DNA from: Planctomycetaceae bacterium | GTDB taxonomy: Bacteria > Planctomycetota > Phycisphaerae > Phycisphaerales > SM1A02 | Assembly: GCA_947474065.1 (NCBI GenBank) | Contig: CANJHD010000003.1 | Span: forward strand, 32,424-96,423 | Direction of reading: 5' to 3' | DNA: 64,000 nucleotides | In this document: piece after piece, positions 34,801 through 43,526 of the stretch | How positions within the stretch are numbered: the stretch's first letter is position 1 | How the letters are laid out: the number at the start of each line of letters is the position of its first letter | Made by a program: the position numbers and the translations under genes | The notes under the pieces: generated by a model | Seen by the model: the letters and a program-made list of their open reading frames with translations, nothing else | Database searches by the model: none | What the model was told of the DNA's origin: nothing

Positions 34801-36414
34801 ATGCGCCGAGCGGCGCCTAGGCTCGTAATGATGCTTACTTTCACGGCATTTCTTGTAATCCAGCACGCGACCACCACAACCGTGGTCGCCACACCAGCAA
34901 CACCATCTGGTTGGTCAATCTTCAGCACACACTGTTTGAATTGCCACAGTCAGGGCGGAAGTTCTCCACTGCGCCTTGATACACGTGCAGCAATTACGCG
35001 CAAGGCAGCGACTATTGCAACAGTACTTCACGAGCAATTTATGCCGCCGTGGCTTCCAAATTCCGGCGGGCCATTTCACGGGTCGCGAATCACAGATGCA
35101 GAGCGCGCCACACTCAGTACTTGGGCGACTACTGGTGCAGATGGTGCGCCACTGATTGCACCGGCAGCACCGGTAGCAACAACACCGTCCGCGCTACCCA
35201 TCAACATGACCTTTGCCGCTAGTTGGGACATCCCCGCGGACGGCATTCATATGCGCACATTTGCGTTGCATTCGCCAGCACTGCCAGACCGTGTTCGCGC
35301 CGTACGAATGACTCGCGCATCAGGAGCGATAGAGCGTGCCATGGTGAGTATTGATCCAAGTGGAAGCGTGCTCCGTCTGGATGAACTCGATCCTGGCGAT
35401 GGCGCGCACACTCGCGGCGATGGGCCTGTTTCCTCGGCTGGATCTTTCGCAATGCTTGGTGTGGACAGTGCCTGGGAGCTCCCCGATGACTGGTCTGCCA
35501 AGCCAGGAACCGGAGATCTTGTGGTTGAGCTCCACGCAACCGGGCGTGGTGCGGCAATGCCCGCCACGGTGAATATTTCGTTCACGGGCGGCTCGCCTAC
35601 CGATCGGTTGGCGGAAGCATTCGCTGCTGGTCCATTGGGCGCAGTGCGTATCGATCGAACGGAACGCACAATACGAACCGATAGTTCGCCGCTTGTGGTT
35701 GATGTAGATCTGGGGGTACTCGGTTTGCGTAGTGACGAGCGTTGCACATCTGTTTGCGTGCGCGCCGTTGCACCTGATGGCGCAGAGCGCGTCCTCTTAA
35801 ACATCCCAACTTATCGCGAAGGGCTTGATCGCCCTTATCGATTTGATCCACCGATTCCACTTGTTCGCGGAACAAACATGCGCATCGATACAGTGCACAG
35901 CGACGAGTTGGCGGTGAATCATTCCAAGCCAATGGCGATCTTGTGGTGCGCGCGAACACGCACGGACGTCACAGAAGCGCGCGTCACCAAATCCGTGATA
36001 CCACTACAAATATTTGACACCGCTGAAGTGCCAGGCATCATGCCAACAGATGGCCTCACCTGGTTCGATGCGATCGCAGCATGTAATGCCCGGAGTGCGC
36101 GCGATGGATTACCACTCGCGTACCGCATCGAGCACGTCACGAAAGACCCCGTGGGGGCTCACATCATGCGCGCACAGGTCACATGCATGAACGGCAAGGG
36201 CCATGGTTGGCGCCTGCCACAAGCATCAGAAGTGACCCAAGATCCGAACGCGCCGGGCGATCGCTGGCTGTGGACGGAAGACGCCATTGGCTTATCGGCG
36301 TTCGCGTTAGTGTCCCCACGTGACCTGAGGCGGGATGCGCTACCCCCGAGTTCGCGAATTCCGGGTGTTTGGGCCGGAATGACCCGTCCCGAATTGGCTA
36401 CACCCGCCAACTAG
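34801..36414 (+). CDS. Cytochrome c / copper-monooxygenase-like / FGE-like fusion protein
   Basis: A 537-residue secreted protein from the ATG at 34801. After a signal sequence it has one haem c motif, CLNCH (Cys45, Cys48, His49), in FSTHCLNCHSQGG, with a distal Met likely in EQFMPPWLP. The middle (about 160-310) resembles the PHM-type copper monooxygenase sandwich, but the usual His-His of the first copper site is replaced (AIERAMVSID) and only a His in VELHATGRG remains. The C-terminus (about 415-537) resembles formylglycine-generating/SUMF1 domains (GLTWFDAIAACNARSARDG, then GHGWRLPQASE). Adjacent to the redoxin gene. Its reaction, if any, is unclear. Confidence 0.78.
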   Translation: MRRAAPRLVMMLTFTAFLVIQHATTTTVVATPATPSGWSIFSTHCLNCHSQGGSSPLRLDTRAAITRKAATIATVLHEQFMPPWLPNSGGPFHGSRITDAERATLSTWATTGADGAPLIAPAAPVATTPSALPINMTFAASWDIPADGIHMRTFALHSPALPDRVRAVRMTRASGAIERAMVSIDPSGSVLRLDELDPGDGAHTRGDGPVSSAGSFAMLGVDSAWELPDDWSAKPGTGDLVVELHATGRGAAMPATVNISFTGGSPTDRLAEAFAAGPLGAVRIDRTERTIRTDSSPLVVDVDLGVLGLRSDERCTSVCVRAVAPDGAERVLLNIPTYREGLDRPYRFDPPIPLVRGTNMRIDTVHSDELAVNHSKPMAILWCARTRTDVTEARVTKSVIPLQIFDTAEVPGIMPTDGLTWFDAIAACNARSARDGLPLAYRIEHVTKDPVGAHIMRAQVTCMNGKGHGWRLPQASEVTQDPNAPGDRWLWTEDAIGLSAFALVSPRDLRRDALPPSSRIPGVWAGMTRPELATPAN

Positions 36415-36497
36415 TTGCATGATTCGGTGCAACTAGTTCGAGTTGGCCGTGAACCACAAAGCAGCCACCCCGTAGCAGCGCTAGGACTCCACTAGAA

Positions 36498-37634
36498 ATG
36501 AAGAACACAAGTATCGCCATCTTTGCACTTGCCATCACAGGCACTGCGGCGGCTGTTCCGCCACTCGTGACACAGTGGAAGTTGAATGCCACGAACGCCA
36601 CTGGGTACGGCGGCGCTGTTGCTGATGTCACCGTTGTTCGTTACTCAAGCAGCAATGTCTATGTCACCTGCAGTGGAATCCCGAGTTACACGATCGGACC
36701 GTGGAATAGTCCAAACACAGCCACGGCGATGAGTTGGGTGTACAAACTGCCGCTCACACCGGTTCAGAACACCGGCACCGCAGTAACGGTTGGTTTGGGT
36801 CATGCCGCAGTGCTCCGCGATGGAACCGCCATTTACAACTCGCGCGACGCACGTAGTTACAACAACCTCGGCATCTGGAATCAGACAGCGTGGGTATTCG
36901 AGCGCGGTAGTTTCGATAGTTGCTACGGACACCCATCACCGGGGCGCGAGTACCACCCGCACGCCTATCCAACGTGCTTGCTCGGCACTATTGACGCAAC
37001 AAAGCACTCCCCACTCATCGGATTTGCATTCGATGGATTTCCGATCTACGGTCCCTACGGCTATGAGAATGCAGACGGAAGCGGCGGTGTCGGTCGGATT
37101 ACTTCGAGCTTTCAACCGCGGCAAATCACTGCGCGGACGTCGCTCCCAAATGGAACACAACTGACAGCCAGTCAATATGGTCCCGCCATCAGCACGACGT
37201 ATCCCCTCGGTTGCTATGTTGAAGACTGGCAGTACATCGCTGCAAGCGGCCACCTTGATCAACACAACGGGCGCTGGTGCACCACGCCGGAGTATCCCGC
37301 TGGCACATATTGCTACTTCGTGACAGTCAACGCTGCGCTTGAGCCGGTATATCCGTACACCCTTGGAGAAACCTATTACGGTGTGGTTCCTGCAGGAAAC
37401 ACTGGGCCAAACAGTGGCCACAACACTCCTGGAAGCGGCGAGACCGTCCAAACATTCACAGGCGGCGCATGCGCTGCGGATATTGACGGCTCACGCATTG
37501 TTGATGGCGCAGACCTTGGAATGCTCTTATCAAACTGGGGCGATCACGGTGGCGCGGGTGATCTTGATCGCAACGGCATCATCAACGGTGCAGACCTTGG
37601 CTTACTACTTGCGGCGTGGGGGGCGTGTCAGTGA
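36498..37634 (+). CDS. YHYH-domain secreted protein with C-terminal dockerin-like repeats
   Basis: A 378-residue exported protein with a signal peptide (IAIFALAITGTAAA). The main domain carries REYHPHAYPTCLLG and IGFAFDGFPIYGPYG, the signature of YHYH proteins, which are of unknown function. The last 50 residues contain two Asp-rich dockerin-like repeats (ADIDGSRIVDGADLGMLLSN and GDLDRNGIINGADLGLLLAA, each ending in W-G), typical of Phycisphaerales surface proteins. The stop overlaps the GTG start of the next gene by 4 nt (GTGA), so the pair is coupled. Confidence 0.88.
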   Translation: MKNTSIAIFALAITGTAAAVPPLVTQWKLNATNATGYGGAVADVTVVRYSSSNVYVTCSGIPSYTIGPWNSPNTATAMSWVYKLPLTPVQNTGTAVTVGLGHAAVLRDGTAIYNSRDARSYNNLGIWNQTAWVFERGSFDSCYGHPSPGREYHPHAYPTCLLGTIDATKHSPLIGFAFDGFPIYGPYGYENADGSGGVGRITSSFQPRQITARTSLPNGTQLTASQYGPAISTTYPLGCYVEDWQYIAASGHLDQHNGRWCTTPEYPAGTYCYFVTVNAALEPVYPYTLGETYYGVVPAGNTGPNSGHNTPGSGETVQTFTGGACAADIDGSRIVDGADLGMLLSNWGDHGGAGDLDRNGIINGADLGLLLAAWGACQ

Positions 37635-39037
37635 ATGCACGAACAGTGCTTTCATCACTCGTGCTACTCATTGCGACGAGTTCACACGGCAGCACTTGTG
37701 TTTGTGATTTCGATGGCAACGGCATCGTCAACGGTGCCGATCTTGGACTACTGTTGAGCGCATGGGGAACATCCGCACTGGATCCATCCGGCAACGGCGT
37801 CGTTGATGGTGCCGACCTTGGAATGGTTCTCTCCGCGTGGGGCGCTTGTCCAGTGGACATGGAGTGGACGCTCGTTACGCAACTGACATCCACATCCACC
37901 ATCGCAATGGACCCCACTGGCGCTACGGTCAAGACGTGGACAGGCGGCGGGCAGGGTGCCAGCGTTGCGTATTTGCGCCCTGATGGGTCGCTCGTTCGAC
38001 CGTGCGTCTACTCGGCTGGAGCACTGAACTCCGCAGGCCGTGGCGGACGAATTCAGATCTTCTCCCCGGCCGCTGTGTTGCAGAACGATTTGATCGTCGC
38101 CACCAGCACATCACAGCAACACCACGATATTCGGCCAATGCCGAATGGGAACATTCTCTGCATCGTCTGGGATGTGCGATCAATTGCTGAACAAACCACT
38201 GCGGGTCGGACCAACGCCACCGCTTCCGTGTGGTCTGAGAAGATTCTTGAGTTGAAGCCAACCGGCACATCGACCTATGACATTGTTTGGCAGTGGAATG
38301 TGTGGGATCACTTGGTTCAGGATGCTGCTCCCGCTTCTGCGAACTACGCAGTGGTTGCCGGTCACCCAGAACTGATAGACGCCAATTACAACCCCGCGCC
38401 ATCGCCGGTTGATTGGATTCACATGAATTCGATCGACTACAACGCAGAGCGCGACGAAATTGTTGTCAGCACGCGGTCGTGGTCTGAGCTCTGGGTGATC
38501 GATCACTCAACAACAACCGCCCAAGCCGCATCACACGTCGGTGGAACACGTGGACACGGTGGTGACCTTCTGTATCGATGGGGTAATCCACTGGCTTCAC
38601 GTCGTGGAACGAGTACCGATCGCACCTTCTACGTTTGCCATTCTGCTACTTGGATTCCAAGTGGAATGCCAGGTGCTGGAAATATCATGGTCTTTAATAA
38701 TGGCGATCGCACTGGTAGCGCCAATGATTGGTCGCAGGTCACGGAACTTGCGCCACCACGTGATACATCGGGTGGCTACATCGTTCCAACAACCACATCG
38801 TTCGGTCCCACTGTTCCAACCTGGACCGCTGGTAGTGCCGGTGCATTCTTTGGCGGTCCAACGCAGTGTGGCGCATTTCGAACACTCAACAACACCACTC
38901 TCATTACATTGACATCCACCGGGACTCTGTTGGAGGTCGACTCCTCTGGGAACACCATTTCCACCCAGACACTCACCGGCAGCGTTGCTCGCGTTCCGCG
39001 CTATCGGCTTGTGAATGGATTGTGGGTTGGTCCATAG
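37631..39037 (+). CDS. Arylsulfotransferase-like beta-propeller protein with N-terminal dockerin-like repeats
   Basis: A 468-residue secreted protein starting with GTG at 37631 and a signal peptide (TVLSSLVLLIATSSHG). Two dockerin-like repeats come first (DFDGNGIVNGADLGLLLSAW and a second ending LGMVLSAWG). The rest is a propeller of the ASST/arylsulfotransferase kind: HHDIRPMPNGNILCIVWD, VWQWNVWDH, DWIHMNSIDYNAERDEIVVS and ELWVIDH. In active ASST a His accepts sulfate; here candidate His residues are in HHD, WIHMN and IDHS. Translationally coupled to the YHYH gene. The substrate is unknown. Confidence 0.82.
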   Translation: MNARTVLSSLVLLIATSSHGSTCVCDFDGNGIVNGADLGLLLSAWGTSALDPSGNGVVDGADLGMVLSAWGACPVDMEWTLVTQLTSTSTIAMDPTGATVKTWTGGGQGASVAYLRPDGSLVRPCVYSAGALNSAGRGGRIQIFSPAAVLQNDLIVATSTSQQHHDIRPMPNGNILCIVWDVRSIAEQTTAGRTNATASVWSEKILELKPTGTSTYDIVWQWNVWDHLVQDAAPASANYAVVAGHPELIDANYNPAPSPVDWIHMNSIDYNAERDEIVVSTRSWSELWVIDHSTTTAQAASHVGGTRGHGGDLLYRWGNPLASRRGTSTDRTFYVCHSATWIPSGMPGAGNIMVFNNGDRTGSANDWSQVTELAPPRDTSGGYIVPTTTSFGPTVPTWTAGSAGAFFGGPTQCGAFRTLNNTTLITLTSTGTLLEVDSSGNTISTQTLTGSVARVPRYRLVNGLWVGP

Positions 39038-39097
39038 TGCTACATGCGAGTTTGGCTAATGCCACTATGAACGGTTTCGCTCGTACACTCGGTCGCT

Positions 39098-40225
39098 GTG
39101 ACTTCATCGCACGGCATCCTTGGTCAGTCCCGCGCCCTTAAGGCGCTTGGATGCGCGCTTGCCAGTGGGCACGTGCATCACGCGTGGATTTTTCACGGAC
39201 CCGCTGGAGTTGGGAAGTTTCGCACGGCCGAGGAATTCGCCCGCATCCTGCTTGATCCAGCGGCAACCGCTGCTAACCGAGCATCTTTCCAAGCACCGCG
39301 CGGCACCGCGTGCGCTCGCCTGATTGACGCGGGAACTCACCCAGATTTCCATGTCATCCGCAAAGAACTCGCCGCTATCAGCGAAAGCCGCGAACTGCGT
39401 GATCGCAAACAGCTGAATATTCCACTTGAACTCCTGCGCGAGCGAATGCTCGGTGGCGTTTCGAGTAGTGGCCGCCAACACGAAAGCGGTGTGTTTCGCA
39501 CCGCATCACTTGGTCACGGCAAGGTATTCATCATTGATGAGGCAGAGCTCCTTGATCCCGATGGCCAGAACGCCATGCTCAAGACCCTCGAAGAGCCGCC
39601 ATCAGGAACGACGATCATTCTGGTGACACAACACGAAGATCGTTTGTTGCCCACTATTCGCAGTCGGTGTCAACGCGTAGCGTTTGGCCCACTTGGAGCA
39701 GAGGAGATGTTGCAGTGGTGGCAGGCAGAGGGGCCACCGCTAGCAGATGCAGATCGAGCATTCGTCGATGCATTCGCGGAAGGTTCGCCGGGCATGGCTA
39801 CGCGAGCAGCGCAACACGGAATTGCAGCATGGAATGCGGAACTTTCGCCACTCTTTGATGCTCTTGAGGGCGGTCGATTTCCCGCCGGTGTTTCCGATCG
39901 GATGGCGGAGATAGCCGACGAGTTTGCAAAGGCCATAGTTGATGCGGACGACAGTGCATCGAAAGAAGCAGCAAATCGCTTAGCGGTACGCCTGATTGCA
40001 CAACTTCTTGGCATGCGTGTGCGCCGCGCATTGGCAACCGCAGCGGCCAGTGACAACTCCGACGCACTTGAGCGATGGGTGAATGCTGGTGATGTGCTCA
40101 CTGAGTTTGAGCAACATGTGCGTTCAAGCGTGAATTTAAAGCACGCGTTTGGAAATCTCGTCGCGCAATGGGCCGATCGGGTTGCTCCACAGAAGCCATC
40201 TGCTGGAGCTGGTCGTGGCCACTGA
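39098..40225 (+). CDS. holB: DNA polymerase III clamp-loader subunit (delta'-type)
   Basis: A 375-residue AAA+ protein starting with GTG. The Walker A motif is GPAGVGK (34-40), the Walker B-like region is KVFIIDEAELL, followed by AMLKTLEEPPSGTTIILVT and the SRC motif (TIRSRCQRVAF) of clamp loaders. The zinc-binding cysteines typical of tau/delta' are not all present; the inserted segment 70-120 differs. It should act in the clamp loader that opens the sliding clamp. Its stop lies 11 nt inside the start of the CYTH gene (GTG at 40215), indicating coupling. Confidence 0.9.
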   Translation: MTSSHGILGQSRALKALGCALASGHVHHAWIFHGPAGVGKFRTAEEFARILLDPAATAANRASFQAPRGTACARLIDAGTHPDFHVIRKELAAISESRELRDRKQLNIPLELLRERMLGGVSSSGRQHESGVFRTASLGHGKVFIIDEAELLDPDGQNAMLKTLEEPPSGTTIILVTQHEDRLLPTIRSRCQRVAFGPLGAEEMLQWWQAEGPPLADADRAFVDAFAEGSPGMATRAAQHGIAAWNAELSPLFDALEGGRFPAGVSDRMAEIADEFAKAIVDADDSASKEAANRLAVRLIAQLLGMRVRRALATAAASDNSDALERWVNAGDVLTEFEQHVRSSVNLKHAFGNLVAQWADRVAPQKPSAGAGRGH

Positions 40226-40763
40226 GATCGAACGGGTCTTTCTGCTAAAGGCAGTTCCAGTAGATATGCCAAGTGGCGAAGTGTGGCGGATTGACCAGGG
40301 GTACTTACCGGTGAAGTCAGCAGCACTGCATAGCGCCGCAGGGACAACAGTGGCATCTAGTCCGTCTGGCGCCCCCGAACTGCTCGAAGGTCGTCTGCGC
40401 CGCATCACTCATGCAGACGGCTCGGTCGAGCACATTCACACGATCAAGAGCGGTATTGGGCTTGTGCGCCAGGAAATCGAACGCGAGATTGACTCTCAGA
40501 CATTTGAACGCGAGTGGCCACGCACAGCGGGGCGGCGTCTTCAAAAAGTACGAACCCGGATTGTGGTCGGCGACCGAACGTGGGAAGTTGATAATTTCAG
40601 CGGCTTATCACTCGTGTTGGCGGAGTGTGAATTGCCGGCTGTTGATGCCGCGCTCGCCATCCCAGACTGGCTTGCCCCATTCATTGTCCGCGAGGTCACC
40701 GAAGAACCGGCATTCCGGAACGCAGAACTAGCGCTTCGATCCGGGTTGCTGTCTGGGCAATAA
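40215..40763 (+). CDS. CYTH-domain protein
   Basis: A 182-residue CYTH (triphosphate tunnel) protein read from the GTG at 40215. The family signature ExExK appears as EIERVFLLK, with Val in place of the usual Lys at the fifth position. Further tunnel features are DQGYL, RLRRI, RQEIEREI and VDNFSGL, with alternating Glu/Arg on beta strands. CYTH proteins hydrolyse or bind inorganic triphosphate or thiamine triphosphate using divalent metals. The upstream in-frame codons lie inside holB. It overlaps holB by 11 nt, and atpC follows 94 bp later. Confidence 0.85.
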   Translation: MATEIERVFLLKAVPVDMPSGEVWRIDQGYLPVKSAALHSAAGTTVASSPSGAPELLEGRLRRITHADGSVEHIHTIKSGIGLVRQEIEREIDSQTFEREWPRTAGRRLQKVRTRIVVGDRTWEVDNFSGLSLVLAECELPAVDAALAIPDWLAPFIVREVTEEPAFRNAELALRSGLLSGQ

Positions 40764-40857
40764 TCCAGTGATCTCACGCGCGGTGCGTCCTGTGTAATTT
40801 CCGTTACGATTTGCGCCTCAATCCTGCGGCGAGCGCCGCATCACCAAGGCAACCACT

Positions 40858-41277
40858 ATGTCCTTCACCTGCGCCATCGTCACTCCATCCGACGCCATTC
40901 TCGATACCCCTGCCTCCTATGCAAGCTTTGAGGCGTGGGACGGTCAACAGGGTGTTGCATCAGGAGCATCAGCGTTCTTGACGAAGTTGGGAACCGGAGT
41001 GGTGACCGTACAAACTGACGGAGGCCCATCGCGAGTGTTCGTGCTTGACGGTGGATTTGCGCAGATGGACGGCACTCGACTGACCTTGCTGACAGAGAAG
41101 GCCATGGAAGCCTCAGGCATCGATGTGGCAGCCGCTCAGCGTGAACTTGCAGAGGCAAACGCCAAGGTTCTTGGCTCGGGCGACCGCGCCTCAACCCTCG
41201 ACGAGCGTGCCGCGCTTGAGCGGGCTCAACGCCTTGCGCGCGCCAAAATCATGGCTGCCCAGACAGCCCAGAAATGA
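40858..41277 (+). CDS. atpC: F1F0 ATP synthase epsilon subunit
   Basis: A 139-residue protein with the epsilon-subunit beta sandwich (FTCAIVTPSDAILDT, then FEAWDGQQGVASGASAFLTKLGTG and FVLDGGFAQMDGTRLTLLTEKAME) and a C-terminal two-helix hairpin. It regulates rotation and ATP hydrolysis in the F1 head. Unusually, no other atp gene is beside it: neighbours are a CYTH gene and scpB. Thus the epsilon gene is either detached from the main atp operon or a second copy. Confidence 0.92.
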   Translation: MSFTCAIVTPSDAILDTPASYASFEAWDGQQGVASGASAFLTKLGTGVVTVQTDGGPSRVFVLDGGFAQMDGTRLTLLTEKAMEASGIDVAAAQRELAEANAKVLGSGDRASTLDERAALERAQRLARAKIMAAQTAQK

Positions 41278-41329
41278 TTCTTCGACTGTCCCGGCGACCT
41301 GTTGCCGCGGTTTTTGGCACACTACACCC

Positions 41330-42043
41330 ATGACACAGAAGAGCGCTCCTGCGCCCTCGACCTTTGCACTCATGGCCGAATCGGCAGAGCAAGCAATCCC
41401 TTGCTTCGACCTGCCTCTCGAGCAACGCGTCGAAGCGGTATTGATGGTGGCAGATCGCCCAGTGTCTGAATCGCGCGTTGCTGAACTCTTGGGCATTATC
41501 GATGTTGCCCCTGTGAAGCGACGACGCAAGAAGGCAGACAATGCTGCGGGCACCGATGGCGAAGCCGATGTGGCGCCCGCACCAGAAGAGCCACCTACAG
41601 AAGAAACTCCACAACAGAAGCGCGCGGCCGCGCAGGTCCGCGACGCAATCGACGCACTGAATGTGCGCTATGCCGCGGATGGACGGACATTCCGCATCGA
41701 GAGTGTGGCTGGTGGTCGGCAACTGATGACCCTGCCCGCGTTTGGACCAATTGTTGCTCGCCTGAAGGGCGTGCGCGAACAAGGACGACTGACACAAGCT
41801 GCCCTGGAAACATTGGCGATCGTTGCGTATCGGCAACCGCTCTTGCGAGCGGACCTTGAGTCAATCCGCGGTGTCGCCTGTGGTGAAGTGCTGCGCAGCC
41901 TGATGGAACGTCGATTGGTGAAGATCGTCGGTCGTGCAGACGAGGTTGGTCGACCAATGCTGTACGGAACCACTACTGAGTTCCTCAAGCAATTTGGCAT
42001 CGGCAAACTTGATGATTTGCCGAATGCAAAAGACCTGAAGTAA
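41330..42043 (+). CDS. scpB: Segregation and condensation protein B
   Basis: A 237-residue ScpB read from the ATG at 41330. It has two winged-helix domains: the first includes EQRVEAVLMVADRPVSESRVAELLG, the second the hallmark TQAALETLAIVAYRQPL and GVACGEVLRSLMERRL, ending in GRPMLYGTT. A charged insert (MAPVKRRRKKADN-like and PAPEEPPTEETPQQ) separates parts of the first domain. ScpB forms the condensin complex with ScpA and SMC in chromosome folding. No scpA is adjacent. The ORF extends upstream into atpC, but the homology starts near the chosen ATG. Confidence 0.93.
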   Translation: MTQKSAPAPSTFALMAESAEQAIPCFDLPLEQRVEAVLMVADRPVSESRVAELLGIIDVAPVKRRRKKADNAAGTDGEADVAPAPEEPPTEETPQQKRAAAQVRDAIDALNVRYAADGRTFRIESVAGGRQLMTLPAFGPIVARLKGVREQGRLTQAALETLAIVAYRQPLLRADLESIRGVACGEVLRSLMERRLVKIVGRADEVGRPMLYGTTTEFLKQFGIGKLDDLPNAKDLK

Positions 42044-42086
42044 AGAGCAATCGCGCAGATGTCAGATCCCGCGGCTTAAAAGAGCC

Positions 42087-42120
42087 GGGCGGCGTGGCTC
42101 GCAAAGGAACCACACCGCCC
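42087..42120. terminator. Bidirectional terminator between scpB and a PEP-CTERM-like gene
   Basis: An 11-bp stem (GGGCGGCGTGG with CCACACCGCCC, one G-T pair) encloses a 12-nt loop. On the minus strand the stem is followed shortly by CTCTTTTAA, fitting an intrinsic terminator for the gene at 42150-42878. On the plus strand, scpB ends 43 bp before it, but the following bases lack a T run. Confidence 0.7.
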
Positions 42121-42149
42121 AGCAGGCGTGTCATAGAAATGTGAATCCG

Positions 42150-42878
42150 TCAGATGCGCCGGCGTTTGCGCGCGCAAATTCCAATCAGGGCAAAGGCCGC
42201 CATTCCACCTGGTGCTGGTACGGCTTCAAGGACAAAGGCAGTTGTGAGATCAACCTGATCACCGGCGCCAAGTTGGAAGACCAAGTGGATTCCCATCGCA
42301 TCACCCATCGCCATCGCGGGCTGTGTCGGGATTGGTTGACCAAATGCTTCCCCAGGAATCGATGCAACATTGTCGGCAGCAGAAGTCACCTGAAACGGTG
42401 CATTGAGCAGCGTCGCAATAGTATTGTTCATGGCGCTTGCCCGGATGTATGCAGTCCAAATCGAATTGCCATTTACGGATGCAAACAGACCTCCATCTGA
42501 ATTTCCCGTCAACACACCGCTGACAGAACCGCCAGTCAAACTACTTGCCCCATGTGCGAACGTACTCGCGTTGATGTCTATGTTGAATGTTTGAGCACTG
42601 GCTGAAGCATTGATCACCGTGATCAACCCCCCAAAGATCGCACGATTTGAACTCGTGCTATCCGTGGCCGTCAGTGTGAAACTAGATAGGAATCCGGTAC
42701 CAGAAAGCGTGCTGTTGTAACTGTATTGAAACGGATCACCCGCAGGGGAACCGACGGGTGCAGCAGATGCTGATCCGCCAGTACTTCCGGCAACAGAAAT
42801 CTGGACCACAGGAATTCCCGCGATCGCCGATCCTGTAAGGGCAGTCACTGCAAGTATTGAACTGAGACAGAACTTCAT
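42150..42878 (-). CDS. PEP-CTERM-like secreted surface protein
   Basis: A 242-residue protein with a signal peptide (SSILAVTALTGSAIAG) and a Ser/Thr/Ala/Asn-rich beta-sheet body. The C-terminus is EAVPAPGGMAAFALIGICARKRRRI: a VPxPG motif, a hydrophobic stretch and a terminal Arg cluster. This is the planctomycete form of the PEP-CTERM sorting signal, normally cut and sorted by an exosortase. AGGGAAAGG precedes the ATG. It is a likely paralogue of the next gene on the same strand; no exosortase is in the window. Confidence 0.82.
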   Translation of the reverse strand: MKFCLSSILAVTALTGSAIAGIPVVQISVAGSTGGSASAAPVGSPAGDPFQYSYNSTLSGTGFLSSFTLTATDSTSSNRAIFGGLITVINASASAQTFNIDINASTFAHGASSLTGGSVSGVLTGNSDGGLFASVNGNSIWTAYIRASAMNNTIATLLNAPFQVTSAADNVASIPGEAFGQPIPTQPAMAMGDAMGIHLVFQLGAGDQVDLTTAFVLEAVPAPGGMAAFALIGICARKRRRI

Positions 42879-42980
42879 CTCGGGCCTTTCCCTAACGGTA
42901 TGTCAATGTCGAACCGAATTTCACTACTGATAGAACTCTTCGATCCTGGACCGTTACAAGCAAGCAAACAACTTGGCTGA

Positions 42981-43526
42981 TCAGAGCTTTCTGCGGCGGT
43001 TGTTGGTCAACCGACCCGCACAAGCCAACATTGCAATAGCGCTAGGTCCCGGAACCACGTTGAATGTGTAGGCGAACGAAACAGCGTCGCCAGCACTCAG
43101 CGTGAAACGAAGAACTACGCCAGCATTTCCATCCGGTGGAACATTGGATGGCAGTGCGACATTTGCGAACATCGCTGGCACTGTTGCGCCACTTAGAAAC
43201 TGCCCCACAGAAAATCCAAACTGGGAGTTCCAAAGGGTTTGCACCGCAATGTCGTTGATCGTGGCCGTGTAGATCGCATGACCAGCTAGATCAGAACTCA
43301 ACACCGCACCGTTCCCATTGAGGTCGGTGAGTGTTGTGGTGATCGAACCACTCATGAGATTCCCACCAGAATCACCTGAAATCGGCGCGTACTGGTAGTA
43401 CGTGTATGTCTTGTTTGAAGAAGACATGTTGTAGAAGGTTTGCGATCCGGAGATGACACCAGCCGAGGCTGCGCATCCAGTTCCGAGTACAGCAACACAC
43501 GCGATATACCTGTGTATAGAGACCAT
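42981..43526 (-). CDS. PEP-CTERM-like secreted surface protein (second copy)
   Basis: A 181-residue protein with a signal peptide (ACVAVLGTGCAASA) and a short beta-rich body. It ends in VVPGPSAIAMLACAG followed by LTNNRRRKL: a VPGPS motif, a hydrophobic stretch and an Arg/Lys cluster, matching the sorting-signal layout of the neighbour at 42150. The two bodies differ, but share themes such as AGD..(D/S)F.(T/Y) near the end. A very strong Shine-Dalgarno (AAGGAGGTG) lies 6 nt before the ATG, after a hairpin-rich leader. Confidence 0.8.
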   Translation of the reverse strand: MVSIHRYIACVAVLGTGCAASAGVISGSQTFYNMSSSNKTYTYYQYAPISGDSGGNLMSGSITTTLTDLNGNGAVLSSDLAGHAIYTATINDIAVQTLWNSQFGFSVGQFLSGATVPAMFANVALPSNVPPDGNAGVVLRFTLSAGDAVSFAYTFNVVPGPSAIAMLACAGRLTNNRRRKL

